From assembly GCA_039922495.1 (NCBI GenBank), contig JBDTEO010000019.1, positions 1-64,000 on the forward strand: a stretch of DNA of 64,000 nucleotides, written 5' to 3'. Below the pieces are notes generated by a model, which had not been told where the DNA came from, searched no databases, and saw only the letters and a program-made list of their open reading frames with translations. The position numbers and the translations under genes were made by a program. Of this stretch, positions 24,435 to 32,408 are shown in pieces (the stretch's first letter is position 1; every line of letters begins with the position of its first letter). Origin of the DNA: JALYYC01 sp039922495 (GTDB lineage Bacteria > Chloroflexota > Dormibacteria > CF-121).

Positions 24435-24901
24435 GCAGCGGGTTCGACCTGCACCGGCTCGAGGTGGGCCGGCGCCTGATCCTGGGCGGGGTCGAGCTGC
24501 CCTGGGACCTCGGGCTGAGCGGCCACAGTGACGCGGACGTCATCTGCCACGCGTTGATCGATGCCCTCTGCGGCGCCGCCGGGATCGGCGATATTGGCAC
24601 GCTCTTTCCCGATACCGACCCGAAATACAAAGACGCGAGTAGCCTCGAGCTGCTCCGCGAGGTCACGGACCATTGCCGCCGGGCCCGCTGGGTGGTCGAG
24701 AACGCGGACGTCACTCTCCTCGCCCAGGCCCCCAGGGTGGCGCCGTATCGCGAGGCGATTCGGTCGAACCTCGCCAGCGCGTTGGGCATTGACCCTGCGG
24801 CCGTCGGCGTCAAAGGCACCACGACCGACCATGTTGGGGCGATCGGCCGCGGTGAGGCGCTGGCGGCCCAGGCGGTCGTGCTGCTGCGCGAGATGCCATG
24901 A
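24425..24901 (+). CDS. ispF: 2-C-methyl-D-erythritol 2,4-cyclodiphosphate synthase
   Basis: Cyclises CDP-ME 2-phosphate to MEcPP, releasing CMP. A 158-residue protein of standard length with the zinc ligands in place: GSGFDLHRL (Asp8, His10) and DADVICHAL (His42). The SGHSDADV substrate loop, GIGDIGTLFPDTDPKYK flexible loop and KGTTTDHVGAIGRGEALAAQAVVLL C-terminus are typical. GTG 24425 overlaps ispD2 by 10 bp and the stop overlaps the cysS ATG (ATGA), so ispD2-ispF-cysS form one coupled operon. ispE is not in the window. Confidence 0.97.
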   Translation: MRVGSGFDLHRLEVGRRLILGGVELPWDLGLSGHSDADVICHALIDALCGAAGIGDIGTLFPDTDPKYKDASSLELLREVTDHCRRARWVVENADVTLLAQAPRVAPYREAIRSNLASALGIDPAAVGVKGTTTDHVGAIGRGEALAAQAVVLLREMP

Positions 24902-26280
24902 GCGAGCTTCGCCTGCACAACACGATGACCGGAACGGTGGAGGCCTTCACGCCGCTCGAACCCGGCCACGCCCGCATGTACACCTGCGGACCGACGGTGC
25001 ACGACTACGCGCATATCGGCAACTTCCGCACGTTCCTCTTCGAAGATGTGCTCCGTCGGGTGTTGCGGCAACGCGGTCTGCGCGTCACGCAGGTGATGAA
25101 TCTGACCGACGTCGAGGACCGGATCATCAAAAAGGCGGCGGAGCGCGGCGAGACGATCGATGAATTCACCGAGCCTTACATCGAGGCCTTCTTCAAGCAT
25201 CTCGAGGCGTTACGGATCGAGCGAGCCGAACATTACCCGCGCGCGACCCATCACATCGAGGAGATGGTCACGCTGATCCATCGGTTGAGCGAAAAGGGTC
25301 ACACCTATGTCAGTGAGGGGTCAACATACTTCCGGATCGCGACCTTCCCGCGGTATGGTGCGCTGGCCCATCTCGACCATGCGGGGCTCAAGGCCGGGGC
25401 CCGGGTCGACGTCGACGACTACGGAAAGGATGATCCCCGCGATTTCGTGCTCTGGAAGGCGCGCAAGCCAGGCGAGCAGGCATGGGAGACGCCCCTTGGG
25501 GCTGGGCGTCCCGGCTGGCACATCGAGTGCTCCGCAATGAGCATGAAGTACCTCGGGGAGAGCTTCGACATCCACACGGGCGGCGTCGACAACATTTTTC
25601 CCCACCATGAGAACGAGATTGCCCAGAGCGAGGCTGCGACTGGCAAGACCTTCGCCCGCTACTGGCTTCACGCCGAATTCCTCCAGGACGCGGTCGGTGA
25701 GAAGATGTCCAAGCGGCTGAAGAACTTCACGACCCTGCACGACCTCCTGGAGGAAGGCCATCAACCGCGCGCCATTCGCTACGCGTTGCTGGCGGGAGCC
25801 CACTATCGTAGCCAGCTCGCCTTCTCACCCGAGCTGCTCAAGGGCGCCGAGAGCGCGGTGAAACGCCTCGACGAGTTTGCCATCCGTCTGGGACCGACGG
25901 AAGATGGGGCGCAACCGCCATTGGACGTCCGCACCCGCTGGGACGCTGCCCTCGACGACGATCTCAACGTCCCGGCCGCGGTGGGCCATCTGTTCGAGTT
26001 CATCAAGGGGTTCAATCCCCGCATCGAGGCCGCGGACGCGTCGCCCGAGGACCGGGCGGCGGCGATGGCAATGCTCCGGCATGCCAACCGCATCCTGGAT
26101 GTCATGGAGTTTCCCCCCACCTCGGTGGACGCCGAGGTCGAGCGGCTGATCGGCGAGCGCGAGCGGGTGCGCCAGGCTCGTGACTTCCGGCGGTCCGACG
26201 AGATCCGGGCGGAGTTGCTGGCGATGGGGATCCAGCTCGACGACTTGAAAGACGGGACCCGCTGGAAGCGGATTCGCTAA
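24898..26280 (+). CDS. cysS: Cysteine-tRNA ligase
   Basis: Charges tRNA-Cys. A 460-residue class I synthetase with MYTCGPTVHDYAHIGN (zinc Cys30 and the HIGH-equivalent HIGN at 39-42), WHIECSAMS (second zinc Cys), DIHTGGVDNIFPHHENEIAQSEA, and KMSKRLKNF near residue 269. The C-terminal helical domain ends ARDFRRSDEIRAELLAMG and LDDLKDGTRWKR, the family's anticodon-binding end; a copy of that end also occurs fused to an S51 peptidase at 42.7 kb. ATG overlaps the ispF stop. rlmB follows 9 nt after the stop, as in many Gram-positive genomes. Confidence 0.97.
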   Translation: MSELRLHNTMTGTVEAFTPLEPGHARMYTCGPTVHDYAHIGNFRTFLFEDVLRRVLRQRGLRVTQVMNLTDVEDRIIKKAAERGETIDEFTEPYIEAFFKHLEALRIERAEHYPRATHHIEEMVTLIHRLSEKGHTYVSEGSTYFRIATFPRYGALAHLDHAGLKAGARVDVDDYGKDDPRDFVLWKARKPGEQAWETPLGAGRPGWHIECSAMSMKYLGESFDIHTGGVDNIFPHHENEIAQSEAATGKTFARYWLHAEFLQDAVGEKMSKRLKNFTTLHDLLEEGHQPRAIRYALLAGAHYRSQLAFSPELLKGAESAVKRLDEFAIRLGPTEDGAQPPLDVRTRWDAALDDDLNVPAAVGHLFEFIKGFNPRIEAADASPEDRAAAMAMLRHANRILDVMEFPPTSVDAEVERLIGERERVRQARDFRRSDEIRAELLAMGIQLDDLKDGTRWKRIR

Positions 26281-26288
26281 GAAGGCCA

Positions 26289-27041
26289 GTGCCGCGACCT
26301 CCGGACATCATTTACGGCCGCAACCCCGTGCTCGAGGCCTTTCGAGCCGGGCGCCCAGTTCGACGCCTGCTGCTGGCGGAGGGTCTGCGCGAGGAGCCGC
26401 GGCTGAAGGAATTGCGCAAGCTGGCTGCGGATCGCCAGCTCACGATCGAGACGGCGGACCGGCATCACCTCGACGACGTCGCCCATTCTGAGGCGCACCA
26501 GGGCATCGTCGCCTATGTCGCGCGCCGCAAGTACTGGGACCTCGAGCCGATGGCGCGCGAGGCGCTTGCCGAACGCCCCGACGCCGTCCTGCTGATGCTC
26601 GACAGCCTGCAGGATCCGCAGAATCTCGGGACGCTGAGCCGGACCGCCGAAGCGACCGGCGTCGGCGGCATCGTCCTCTCGCATAACCGCTCCCCGGAGG
26701 TCACGCCTTCCGTCGTCAAGGCCTCGGCGGGGGCCGCGGAGCATCTCCGGTATGCGCGGGTCTCGAACCTGGCCCAGGCGACCGACACTCTCAAGGGCCT
26801 CGGTTTCTGGATCGTGGGGCTGGCCGGCGAGGCGACCACGCCGTACACGGAGTTCGACTACCGCCGGCCCCTGGTGTTGATCGTCGGCGCCGAGGGCGAA
26901 GGCATGCACCAGCTGCTGCGCAAGAAATGCGATGCGCTGGTGCGTCTCCCGATGCAGGGACGGGTGGGCTCGCTGAACGCCGCCGTCGCCGGATCGGTTC
27001 TGCTCTATGAGGTCGTGCGCCAGCGTGGCATGACGCGGTAG
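26289..27041 (+). CDS. rlmB: 23S rRNA 2'-O-ribose G2251-type methyltransferase (TrmH/SpoU family)
   Basis: A 250-residue SPOUT methyltransferase. The N-terminal substrate-binding domain starts DIIYGRNPVLEAFRAG, typical of RlmB; the knotted C-terminal domain has motif 1 DSLQDPQNLGTLSRTAEATG, motif 2 LIVGAEGEGM and motif 3 VRLPMQGRVGSLNAAVAG (the SAM-binding knot). GTG start at 26289, 9 nt after cysS, so it is the last gene of the isoprenoid/translation operon. The exact rRNA target (G2251 or another site) cannot be settled from the sequence, as TrmH paralogues look alike. Confidence 0.92.
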   Translation: MPRPPDIIYGRNPVLEAFRAGRPVRRLLLAEGLREEPRLKELRKLAADRQLTIETADRHHLDDVAHSEAHQGIVAYVARRKYWDLEPMAREALAERPDAVLLMLDSLQDPQNLGTLSRTAEATGVGGIVLSHNRSPEVTPSVVKASAGAAEHLRYARVSNLAQATDTLKGLGFWIVGLAGEATTPYTEFDYRRPLVLIVGAEGEGMHQLLRKKCDALVRLPMQGRVGSLNAAVAGSVLLYEVVRQRGMTR

Positions 27042-27054
27042 AGCTCGTCGCCGA

Positions 27055-28524
27055 TCAGGAGAAGTTCCGGAGTCGAGGCCAGACGCTCGGGATCGGCTGC
27101 TTGAGCTCGCAGAAGGTGACTGGGGCGCCCTGCTCGAGATTCGCGACCTGGTAGGGGACGGTGAGATGGGCGACGATCCTGGCCGACTTGCACATCCAGG
27201 CGACGTCTGATGGGGCGTAGTTGACCATGAGCGCGTCGGTCGCTGTGAGAGGGCTCGGGAGCCAGAAGTAATCACTCAGCTGCGGGCTCATGACGCCCGG
27301 AAGCTGCTTTTTGCCGTAAATGTGGAGAGCTCCTGGCACACCGTAGTAGGCCGAAATGATGACGGTCGTGCGGCGCTCGGATGGGGGAAGCGCTGAGTAA
27401 ATCGACGTAAGCTCCTGTGTGATTTCCGGCCATCCGACCGTGTCACCGTAGAAGCTATCGAGCCCGGTCGTATGGAGGCGACGCGCGGGAACGATGGGCA
27501 CCGTGATCGGAACTAACAGCAGGGCGAGGAGGCTTGCCACGGCGACCGCGATCGTGAGCCGGGACCGAAGCTGTCGACGCTTGATGCCGGCGAGGGCGAC
27601 GAGCCCCTGCGCCATGACGGTCGGGATGGTCGGAGCAGCGTAGTAGTACTTTCCGGCGACGAGGAACAGGACCAGCGGGATCAGACAGGCGATGCCGATG
27701 GGACGCAGCTCGCGATTTCGGAAGAGTGAAATGAAACCAGCGACCCACAGGGGAAGGAGGAGGAAGAGCAGGAGGGACAGTCCCTCGAGATAGGCCCCAA
27801 TTCCCCCCGTACTTCCCCCGTGACTGAAGACGTAGGTGATCGTTGGGAAGCCGTTTGCGAGCTGCCAGATGAGGTTCGGGGCCCAGATCAGCAACATGAG
27901 TCCGATGGCAATCCAGAGATATTTCGTCCGAAGGTCTTTGCGGAGTGATGGAGTCAGGACGACGGCGACGCCGATGGCGACGATGAGGGCGAGGATGGTG
28001 TATTTCACCTCGAGACCGATCCCGAGTGTGATGCCCAGAAGAATCCAGTGCCTGAGCCTCCGTTGGAGGACGAGACAGAGAAACCAGTAGAGGGCGAGCA
28101 TCCAGGTCAGCTGATCGAAGATGACGGTTTGGAAGAGCCAGGTGCCGAGGATGAAGGGCGTTGTGATCGCGAACAGGAGGGCGATGGCCTGGAGCCGGAG
28201 CGAGCCGCCGAGCCGTCGAACGTAGGCGCCGCAGAGGACGACGAGGATGCCGCTGATGAGGGCTGGGAGTACGCGCAGCGCCCAGGGGCTTACCCCGAGG
28301 AGTCCTGTTTCGAGTCGGGCCAGGAGTGGGACGATCGGCGGGAAGTCAACATAGCCGAAGGCGGGATGGCGCCCGCAGTCCAGGTAGTAGAGCTCGTCGA
28401 TATGGAATCCGAGCGTCCCGTTCGTTGCCAGATGAAGGGCAACGATGCCAACCGCGGCTCCTCCATAGAGGAGGAACGTTGGTCGATGAACGCTAGGTAA
28501 GCGCGGGTGGCGGGGGCGGCACAT
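27055..28524 (-). CDS. GT-C fold (PMT/ArnT-like, GT39-type) membrane glycosyltransferase
   Basis: A 489-residue polytopic protein with about 11-12 hydrophobic segments. The first extracytoplasmic loop carries the GT-C acidic motif (GFHIDELYYLDCGRHPAFGYVDFPP), which holds the catalytic Asp/Glu of lipid-linked sugar transferases; further helices follow (LLVLPITVPIVP, VLFLVAGKYYYAAPTIPT). The C-terminal part is a small periplasmic-type domain. Predicted to move a sugar from a polyprenyl-phosphate donor onto a lipid, glycan or protein. ATG 28524 makes it overlap the upstream permease stop by 32 bp; no nearer start exists. Convergent with rlmB. Confidence 0.87.
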   Translation of the reverse strand: MCRPRHPRLPSVHRPTFLLYGGAAVGIVALHLATNGTLGFHIDELYYLDCGRHPAFGYVDFPPIVPLLARLETGLLGVSPWALRVLPALISGILVVLCGAYVRRLGGSLRLQAIALLFAITTPFILGTWLFQTVIFDQLTWMLALYWFLCLVLQRRLRHWILLGITLGIGLEVKYTILALIVAIGVAVVLTPSLRKDLRTKYLWIAIGLMLLIWAPNLIWQLANGFPTITYVFSHGGSTGGIGAYLEGLSLLLFLLLPLWVAGFISLFRNRELRPIGIACLIPLVLFLVAGKYYYAAPTIPTVMAQGLVALAGIKRRQLRSRLTIAVAVASLLALLLVPITVPIVPARRLHTTGLDSFYGDTVGWPEITQELTSIYSALPPSERRTTVIISAYYGVPGALHIYGKKQLPGVMSPQLSDYFWLPSPLTATDALMVNYAPSDVAWMCKSARIVAHLTVPYQVANLEQGAPVTFCELKQPIPSVWPRLRNFS

Positions 28525-30124
28525 CGGCCGAAGCGGCCCCGGATTTGCCGCCCATCTGCGCGCGGTGCTCCTCCAGGGCGGCATCGTATTCCTCGAGCGA
28601 TTTGTACTCCTCGGCCTCGAGCAAGACCTTCCGGGTTGCCGTCACCCAGTCCCGGTCGAGCGTCTTGAACATGGGCAGGCCGCGCTTCCGGCGGTAGACG
28701 GCGAAGAGGACGATCGCCCCCAACACCCAGATCGGCCCCACGATCCGCGCGTACTGGTGGGTCAGCAACACCATGACAAGGAAGAACAGCACGCCCAGGA
28801 AGCCGAGCACCCCGAGGAGCGGAAACCAGACGGTTCGTCCCTGGTAGCGAATCTGGATGTTGAGCGGCATCATGTACGGCCGCGGCGTGAAGGGGTCGTG
28901 CAGTCGCAATACGAAGAGCGAGATGAAGACCAGCAGGTATCCGGTGGTCGCACCGAAAGCGTAGAGATCCGCCAGGACGTCGATCGCGGCGCTCTTGCCC
29001 GGCGGTCCCGGCGTAAAGAAGGCAAAGATCGTTTGCAGCAGCGCCACGCCGCCGAACACGATGACGGCACGCGCCGGCGTGGCGAACCTCTTGTTGACCT
29101 TGGAAAACCAGGCGGGAAGCAGATCGAACTGGCTCATCGAGTAGCTCAACCGTGAAGAGCTCACCACCCCGGAGTTCGCGGAAATAAAGACGATCAGCGC
29201 GCCGATCGCCGCGGTCAGCGGTGCCGCGATCACCCCGATCGCCGGGATGCGGCTGGCAATCAGGGCCACCGGGTCACCCTCGTGGCCACGGAAGTCGAGC
29301 GGATGAAGGAGGCCCACGGCGAGGATGGAAAAGGCCATGGCGAAGAGGAGCACCGAGATGACCAGTCCGATCGAGGTCCGCGGAATGATCGTGGCGGGAC
29401 GCCGCGTCTCCTGGGCGACCTGCGAGATGGTTTCGAGGCCGACAAAGGCGATGATCGCCAGCGACGACCCAAACGCGAACTGACTCAGCGAGGGTCGGTC
29501 GAAGAGGAACTCGTGGGCGACCATCTCCGGGTGCCAGACGAGGACGAAGCCGGCCACCACGATGGCGGTCTGCGCGATGATGGCGATCGTCCCGATAATG
29601 CCGTTGAAGTCCGTCGAGATCTTGATGCCGCGGACGTTCAGCCAGATCAGGAAGAGGATGCCCGCGACGGACTCGAGGAGCCAGACCCAGGCCAGGTGGA
29701 TCGGCCCGAGGTGGATGGTGAAGTCGGCGACATGATGACCGGCAGAGACGTAGGGCACAAAGAAGTTGAAGTACCCGAATGCCACCACGGTAAACAGCGA
29801 GATGTCGATCGTGTAGTCGAGGACCAGCGCGGACCCTGCGACCAGCCCCCAGAAATCCCCGAGTCCGCGAAGGGTGAAGTATTGCCCTCCGCCAGCCAGG
29901 GGGTAGGCCGAAGCCAGTTCCGCGTAGCAAAGGCCCACCAGGGCGAAGACGAGGCCGGCGGCCAGGAAGGCCAGGGGAGCAAAGCCGAGCGCCGCCAGCG
30001 TGATGATGCCAAGAGCCGTATAAATATCGGCGCCGACCGCCGCGTAGCCCCACATGTACGAGCCCCAAACGGACACGTCACGCCGAAGCTCGCTGCCAGA
30101 AATGCCCTCCTGGTGGGGCTGCAT
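28493..30124 (-). CDS. APC-superfamily amino acid permease
   Basis: A 543-residue transporter with 12 or more membrane segments, starting MQPHQEGISGSELRRDVSVWGSYMWGYAAVG (short cytosolic tail, then helix 1 with the broken GADIY-type region). The helix 2 to 3 stretch AYPLAGGGQYFTLRG and FVGLETISQVAQETRRPATIIPR are typical APC motifs. The C-terminus is a long cytosolic tail with an acidic helix (LLEAEEYKSLEEYDAALEEHRAQ) and a Pro stretch. The substrate is unknown. ATG 30124 is chosen over upstream in-frame codons because the N-terminal motif starts there. Probably co-transcribed with the glycosyltransferase gene that overlaps its end. Confidence 0.9.
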   Translation of the reverse strand: MQPHQEGISGSELRRDVSVWGSYMWGYAAVGADIYTALGIITLAALGFAPLAFLAAGLVFALVGLCYAELASAYPLAGGGQYFTLRGLGDFWGLVAGSALVLDYTIDISLFTVVAFGYFNFFVPYVSAGHHVADFTIHLGPIHLAWVWLLESVAGILFLIWLNVRGIKISTDFNGIIGTIAIIAQTAIVVAGFVLVWHPEMVAHEFLFDRPSLSQFAFGSSLAIIAFVGLETISQVAQETRRPATIIPRTSIGLVISVLLFAMAFSILAVGLLHPLDFRGHEGDPVALIASRIPAIGVIAAPLTAAIGALIVFISANSGVVSSSRLSYSMSQFDLLPAWFSKVNKRFATPARAVIVFGGVALLQTIFAFFTPGPPGKSAAIDVLADLYAFGATTGYLLVFISLFVLRLHDPFTPRPYMMPLNIQIRYQGRTVWFPLLGVLGFLGVLFFLVMVLLTHQYARIVGPIWVLGAIVLFAVYRRKRGLPMFKTLDRDWVTATRKVLLEAEEYKSLEEYDAALEEHRAQMGGKSGAASADVPPPPPALT

Positions 30125-30182
30125 CCCCAAGATAGTACCCGGGCGCCTGCTCTCGGCCGGCTCCGGCCTGAGTACGCTGTAG

Positions 30183-30713
30183 GTGGTGGACCGGCTGATC
30201 GTGGACGGGTACAACATGATCTTCGCCTGGCCCGAGCTGGCGGCGCTCAAGGACGTCAAGCTGGAGGATGCCCGCGACCAGCTGGTCTCGATGCTGGCCG
30301 ACTACGGAGCGATGACGCGCCAGCAGGTGACCGTCGTCTTCGACTCCCACCGGCGCGCGGACGCCGAGGCCTCGGAGCAGCGGATTGCGGGCGTCCAGGT
30401 CATCTACTCTGGCCGCAAGACCTCGGCCGATCATGTCATCGAACGACTGGTCCACGGCACCAGGTCCGCGGACGAGGTGACGGTGGCGACCTCCGACGGG
30501 CTGCAGCGCGATTATGCCCTCGGTCGCGGCATCAAGACCGTATCGGCGACGATCCTGAAGGGGCAGATCGACGCGGCCCTGCTGAAGCGTGACCGGCAGA
30601 TCGGCGACTCGCGGGCCCGTTCCGAAATCTCCCGGCGCCTCGAAGACCGCCTCGACCCGGAGAGTCGCGAGCGCCTCGACCGGATCATGCGCGGCGATCC
30701 GGCAGAGCAATAA
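30183..30713 (+). CDS. NYN-domain (YacP/Rae1-type) endoribonuclease-like protein
   Basis: A 176-residue single NYN (PIN-like) domain protein: MVDRLIVDGYNMIFAWPEL with the first catalytic Asp, TVVFDSHRRADAE, GVQVIYSGRKTSADHVIERLVH, and VTVATSDGLQRDYALGRG with further acidic residues. This is the pattern of B. subtilis YacP/Rae1, which cleaves mRNA in the ribosome A site; that gene normally sits beside rlmB, here about 3 kb away. The C-terminal 45 residues are a charged helix. Start GTG 30183 (a second GTG follows directly). Divergent from the permease. Confidence 0.88.
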   Translation: MVDRLIVDGYNMIFAWPELAALKDVKLEDARDQLVSMLADYGAMTRQQVTVVFDSHRRADAEASEQRIAGVQVIYSGRKTSADHVIERLVHGTRSADEVTVATSDGLQRDYALGRGIKTVSATILKGQIDAALLKRDRQIGDSRARSEISRRLEDRLDPESRERLDRIMRGDPAEQ

Positions 30714-30734
30714 AAAAGGGCCGCGCGGCGGCCC
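30712..30734 (-). terminator. Intrinsic terminator for the CHAP hydrolase gene
   Basis: Read on the minus strand: GGGCCGC / GCGGCCC 7-bp stem with a 3-nt loop followed by TTTTTT (the A run at 30712-30717). It lies 20 bp after the hydrolase stop and immediately at the end of the opposing NYN gene. Confidence 0.8.
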
Positions 30735-30753
30735 CTTGGTGAATCGGTTCGCG

Positions 30754-31557
30754 TTAGCAGCGCGGCAGGCCGGGGCTGAAGTTGTTGAATGCCGGCGTCG
30801 TGGTGTAGTAGTCGGTGACGTAGCTGCCGTCATTGAGGCGATCCCAGATGCCGGTGCCGTTGATCACGCTGCCGGACCGCGTCTGGCAAACGATTGAGAT
30901 CTGCTGGCCGTTCTGCAGCATGCCCACCGTGGCGAAGCTCGTGCCGGGCCCTGAGCGCTGCCGGACGACATCGGTCGCGCGGAACAGATGGCCGGCTGGT
31001 TGCGCCGGCGCCGGTGCCGGCGGTGCGGGGGTCGCCGATCGCCCCGCGACGAAGTGGATGTAGCGCGGCGCCGTGACGACCCGAGTGCCGTAGGCGAGAT
31101 AGTGCGACCAGTTGTACTCCTCAACGACCGCCTGGCCGGACGACGTGACCCCCATCACATAGGCGACGTGGCCGCCCCACCAGGCATAATTTTCGCCACC
31201 ATGCCAGACCGCGACCGAGCCGACGGTCGGGTGCGTGTCCACGGTGTAGCCGATGCTGCGAGCGGCGGCATCCCACGAGCCGCCGTTGCCGAAGAACGCC
31301 GTCCGGCCGTTGGGGCCGCGCAGCGAGGCGCCACTGAGGCGGACGCCCTCCTGGGCGAGCCGGAAGGCGACGAACGACGTGCAGTAACCGGTATAGAACC
31401 CCCACGGATCTAGGTGGTTCGCGGTTCCCCGATACGGATAGTCATTGACGCCGGCGGCGGACACCGTGATCGCGGGTACGCCCACCATCAGGATGGCTGC
31501 TCCCATCACCGCCGAGACCGCTTTGCGAACGCTGAACCGATTTGCCTTGCCGACCAT
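30754..31557 (-). CDS. Secreted CHAP-domain peptidoglycan hydrolase with SH3b domain
   Basis: A 267-residue exported protein. Signal peptide AVSAVMGAAILMVGVPAITVSAA, then a CHAP amidase/endopeptidase domain with the nucleophile Cys in GFYTGYCTSFVAFRLAQEG, the His in WWGGHVAYVMG and a following EEYNW where the third polar residue sits. A Pro/Ala linker (APPAPAPAQPAGH) leads to a bacterial SH3 domain (VVRQRSGPGTSFATVGML ... IWDRLNDGSYVTDYY). Likely remodels or splits the cell wall. GAGGGGGCG lies about 9 nt before the ATG, and the 176-bp leader contains inverted repeats (separate entry). Confidence 0.92.
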   Translation of the reverse strand: MVGKANRFSVRKAVSAVMGAAILMVGVPAITVSAAGVNDYPYRGTANHLDPWGFYTGYCTSFVAFRLAQEGVRLSGASLRGPNGRTAFFGNGGSWDAAARSIGYTVDTHPTVGSVAVWHGGENYAWWGGHVAYVMGVTSSGQAVVEEYNWSHYLAYGTRVVTAPRYIHFVAGRSATPAPPAPAPAQPAGHLFRATDVVRQRSGPGTSFATVGMLQNGQQISIVCQTRSGSVINGTGIWDRLNDGSYVTDYYTTTPAFNNFSPGLPRC

Positions 31558-31583
31558 TGCGCGTACGCCCCCTCTTTCTTCTT

Positions 31584-31660
31584 CGCGCGCGTCGCGCGGA
31601 ATTTGCTCCCCGATCGCTGCAGGTTTAACGCCGCAGGTGGGAGCGGGGCATCACTGTCCG
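31584..31660 (-). promoter_or_regulatory. Structured leader of the CHAP hydrolase gene (possible riboswitch)
   Basis: On the minus strand the leader contains an outer pair GCTCCC/GGGAGC (31639-31644 with 31605-31610), an inner CTGC/GCAG pair (31617-31620 with 31633-31636) and, nearer the start, a CGCGCG/CGCGCG hairpin (31584-31598) just before the ribosome-binding site. Wall-hydrolase genes in high-GC Gram-positives are often under c-di-AMP (ydaO) riboswitches, but the ydaO consensus is not clearly recognisable here. Confidence 0.25.
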
Positions 31661-31733
31661 TGAAATTGTTTCAGCCGGTCGCAGCCGCGTACCCGGACGT
31701 TACGCGTTCGTCATCGTCCCGGCAGTGCGGCCG

Positions 31734-32408
31734 TTACTTGGGCGCGGCTTGAACGATCTCAGGCTTGCCGGGACCCTTCAGCTCCGACCGCGCGTAGCGG
31801 AAGATCCCAATCGCCCAGAGCCAGCCCAGGAGGAGCCCGGCCGTGACGTCGGTGGGGTAATGCACGCCGAGGAACACTCGAGACAGCGCCACCGCGATCG
31901 CGATCAGGATGGCGGCGGCCAGGGCCGCTCGACGCAAGAGCGACGATCGTCCCTGGGTCAGCAGGCTGGCAATGGCGAGATAGATGGCCGCTGCCTGGGT
32001 CGTGTGCTCGGACGGAAAGCTCAGCGTGGTCAGGTGCGTTATCTGCGTCAGATCGATCGTCGGCCGGGGGCGCGCCACGATCAACTTCACGACCGAGGGC
32101 AGAGCGGCGCTGCCGGCGGCGACGACGATCAGGGCGAGATCGTCGGCCGGTCGCTGCCAGCGCCGAAGCAGCACGAGAGCGATGGTGAGTGGGGCGAGGA
32201 TAGCAAAGGACCCCGCATCGCTGACGAGGCCGGCGATGGTGAGGCTGAGGCTGGTCCGGTGATCGGCCACCGCCTGCATCGCGGCGAGGTCGAAGCCCGG
32301 CGACCAGGCGCGAACCAGGATCCCGGCGATGGCCGTGGCCACCGCCAGCACGAGAAAGATCGCGAGGATGCGAACCGCGAACCGGGTGAGCTCCTGTCGA
32401 TCAGGCAT
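31734..32408 (-). CDS. PAP2-family membrane lipid phosphatase
   Basis: A 224-residue integral membrane phosphatase with six predicted helices. The three PAP2 motifs are present: KLIVARPRP (C1), FPSEHTTQ (C2, with Glu instead of the usual Gly in PSGH), and SRVFLGVHYPTD (C3, catalytic His). It removes phosphate from phosphatidate, polyprenyl diphosphate or a related lipid. The ATG overlaps the end of the upstream PAP2-kinase gene by 8 bp, so two PAP2 domains and one lipid kinase are encoded by one operon. Confidence 0.9.
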   Translation of the reverse strand: MPDRQELTRFAVRILAIFLVLAVATAIAGILVRAWSPGFDLAAMQAVADHRTSLSLTIAGLVSDAGSFAILAPLTIALVLLRRWQRPADDLALIVVAAGSAALPSVVKLIVARPRPTIDLTQITHLTTLSFPSEHTTQAAAIYLAIASLLTQGRSSLLRRAALAAAILIAIAVALSRVFLGVHYPTDVTAGLLLGWLWAIGIFRYARSELKGPGKPEIVQAAPK

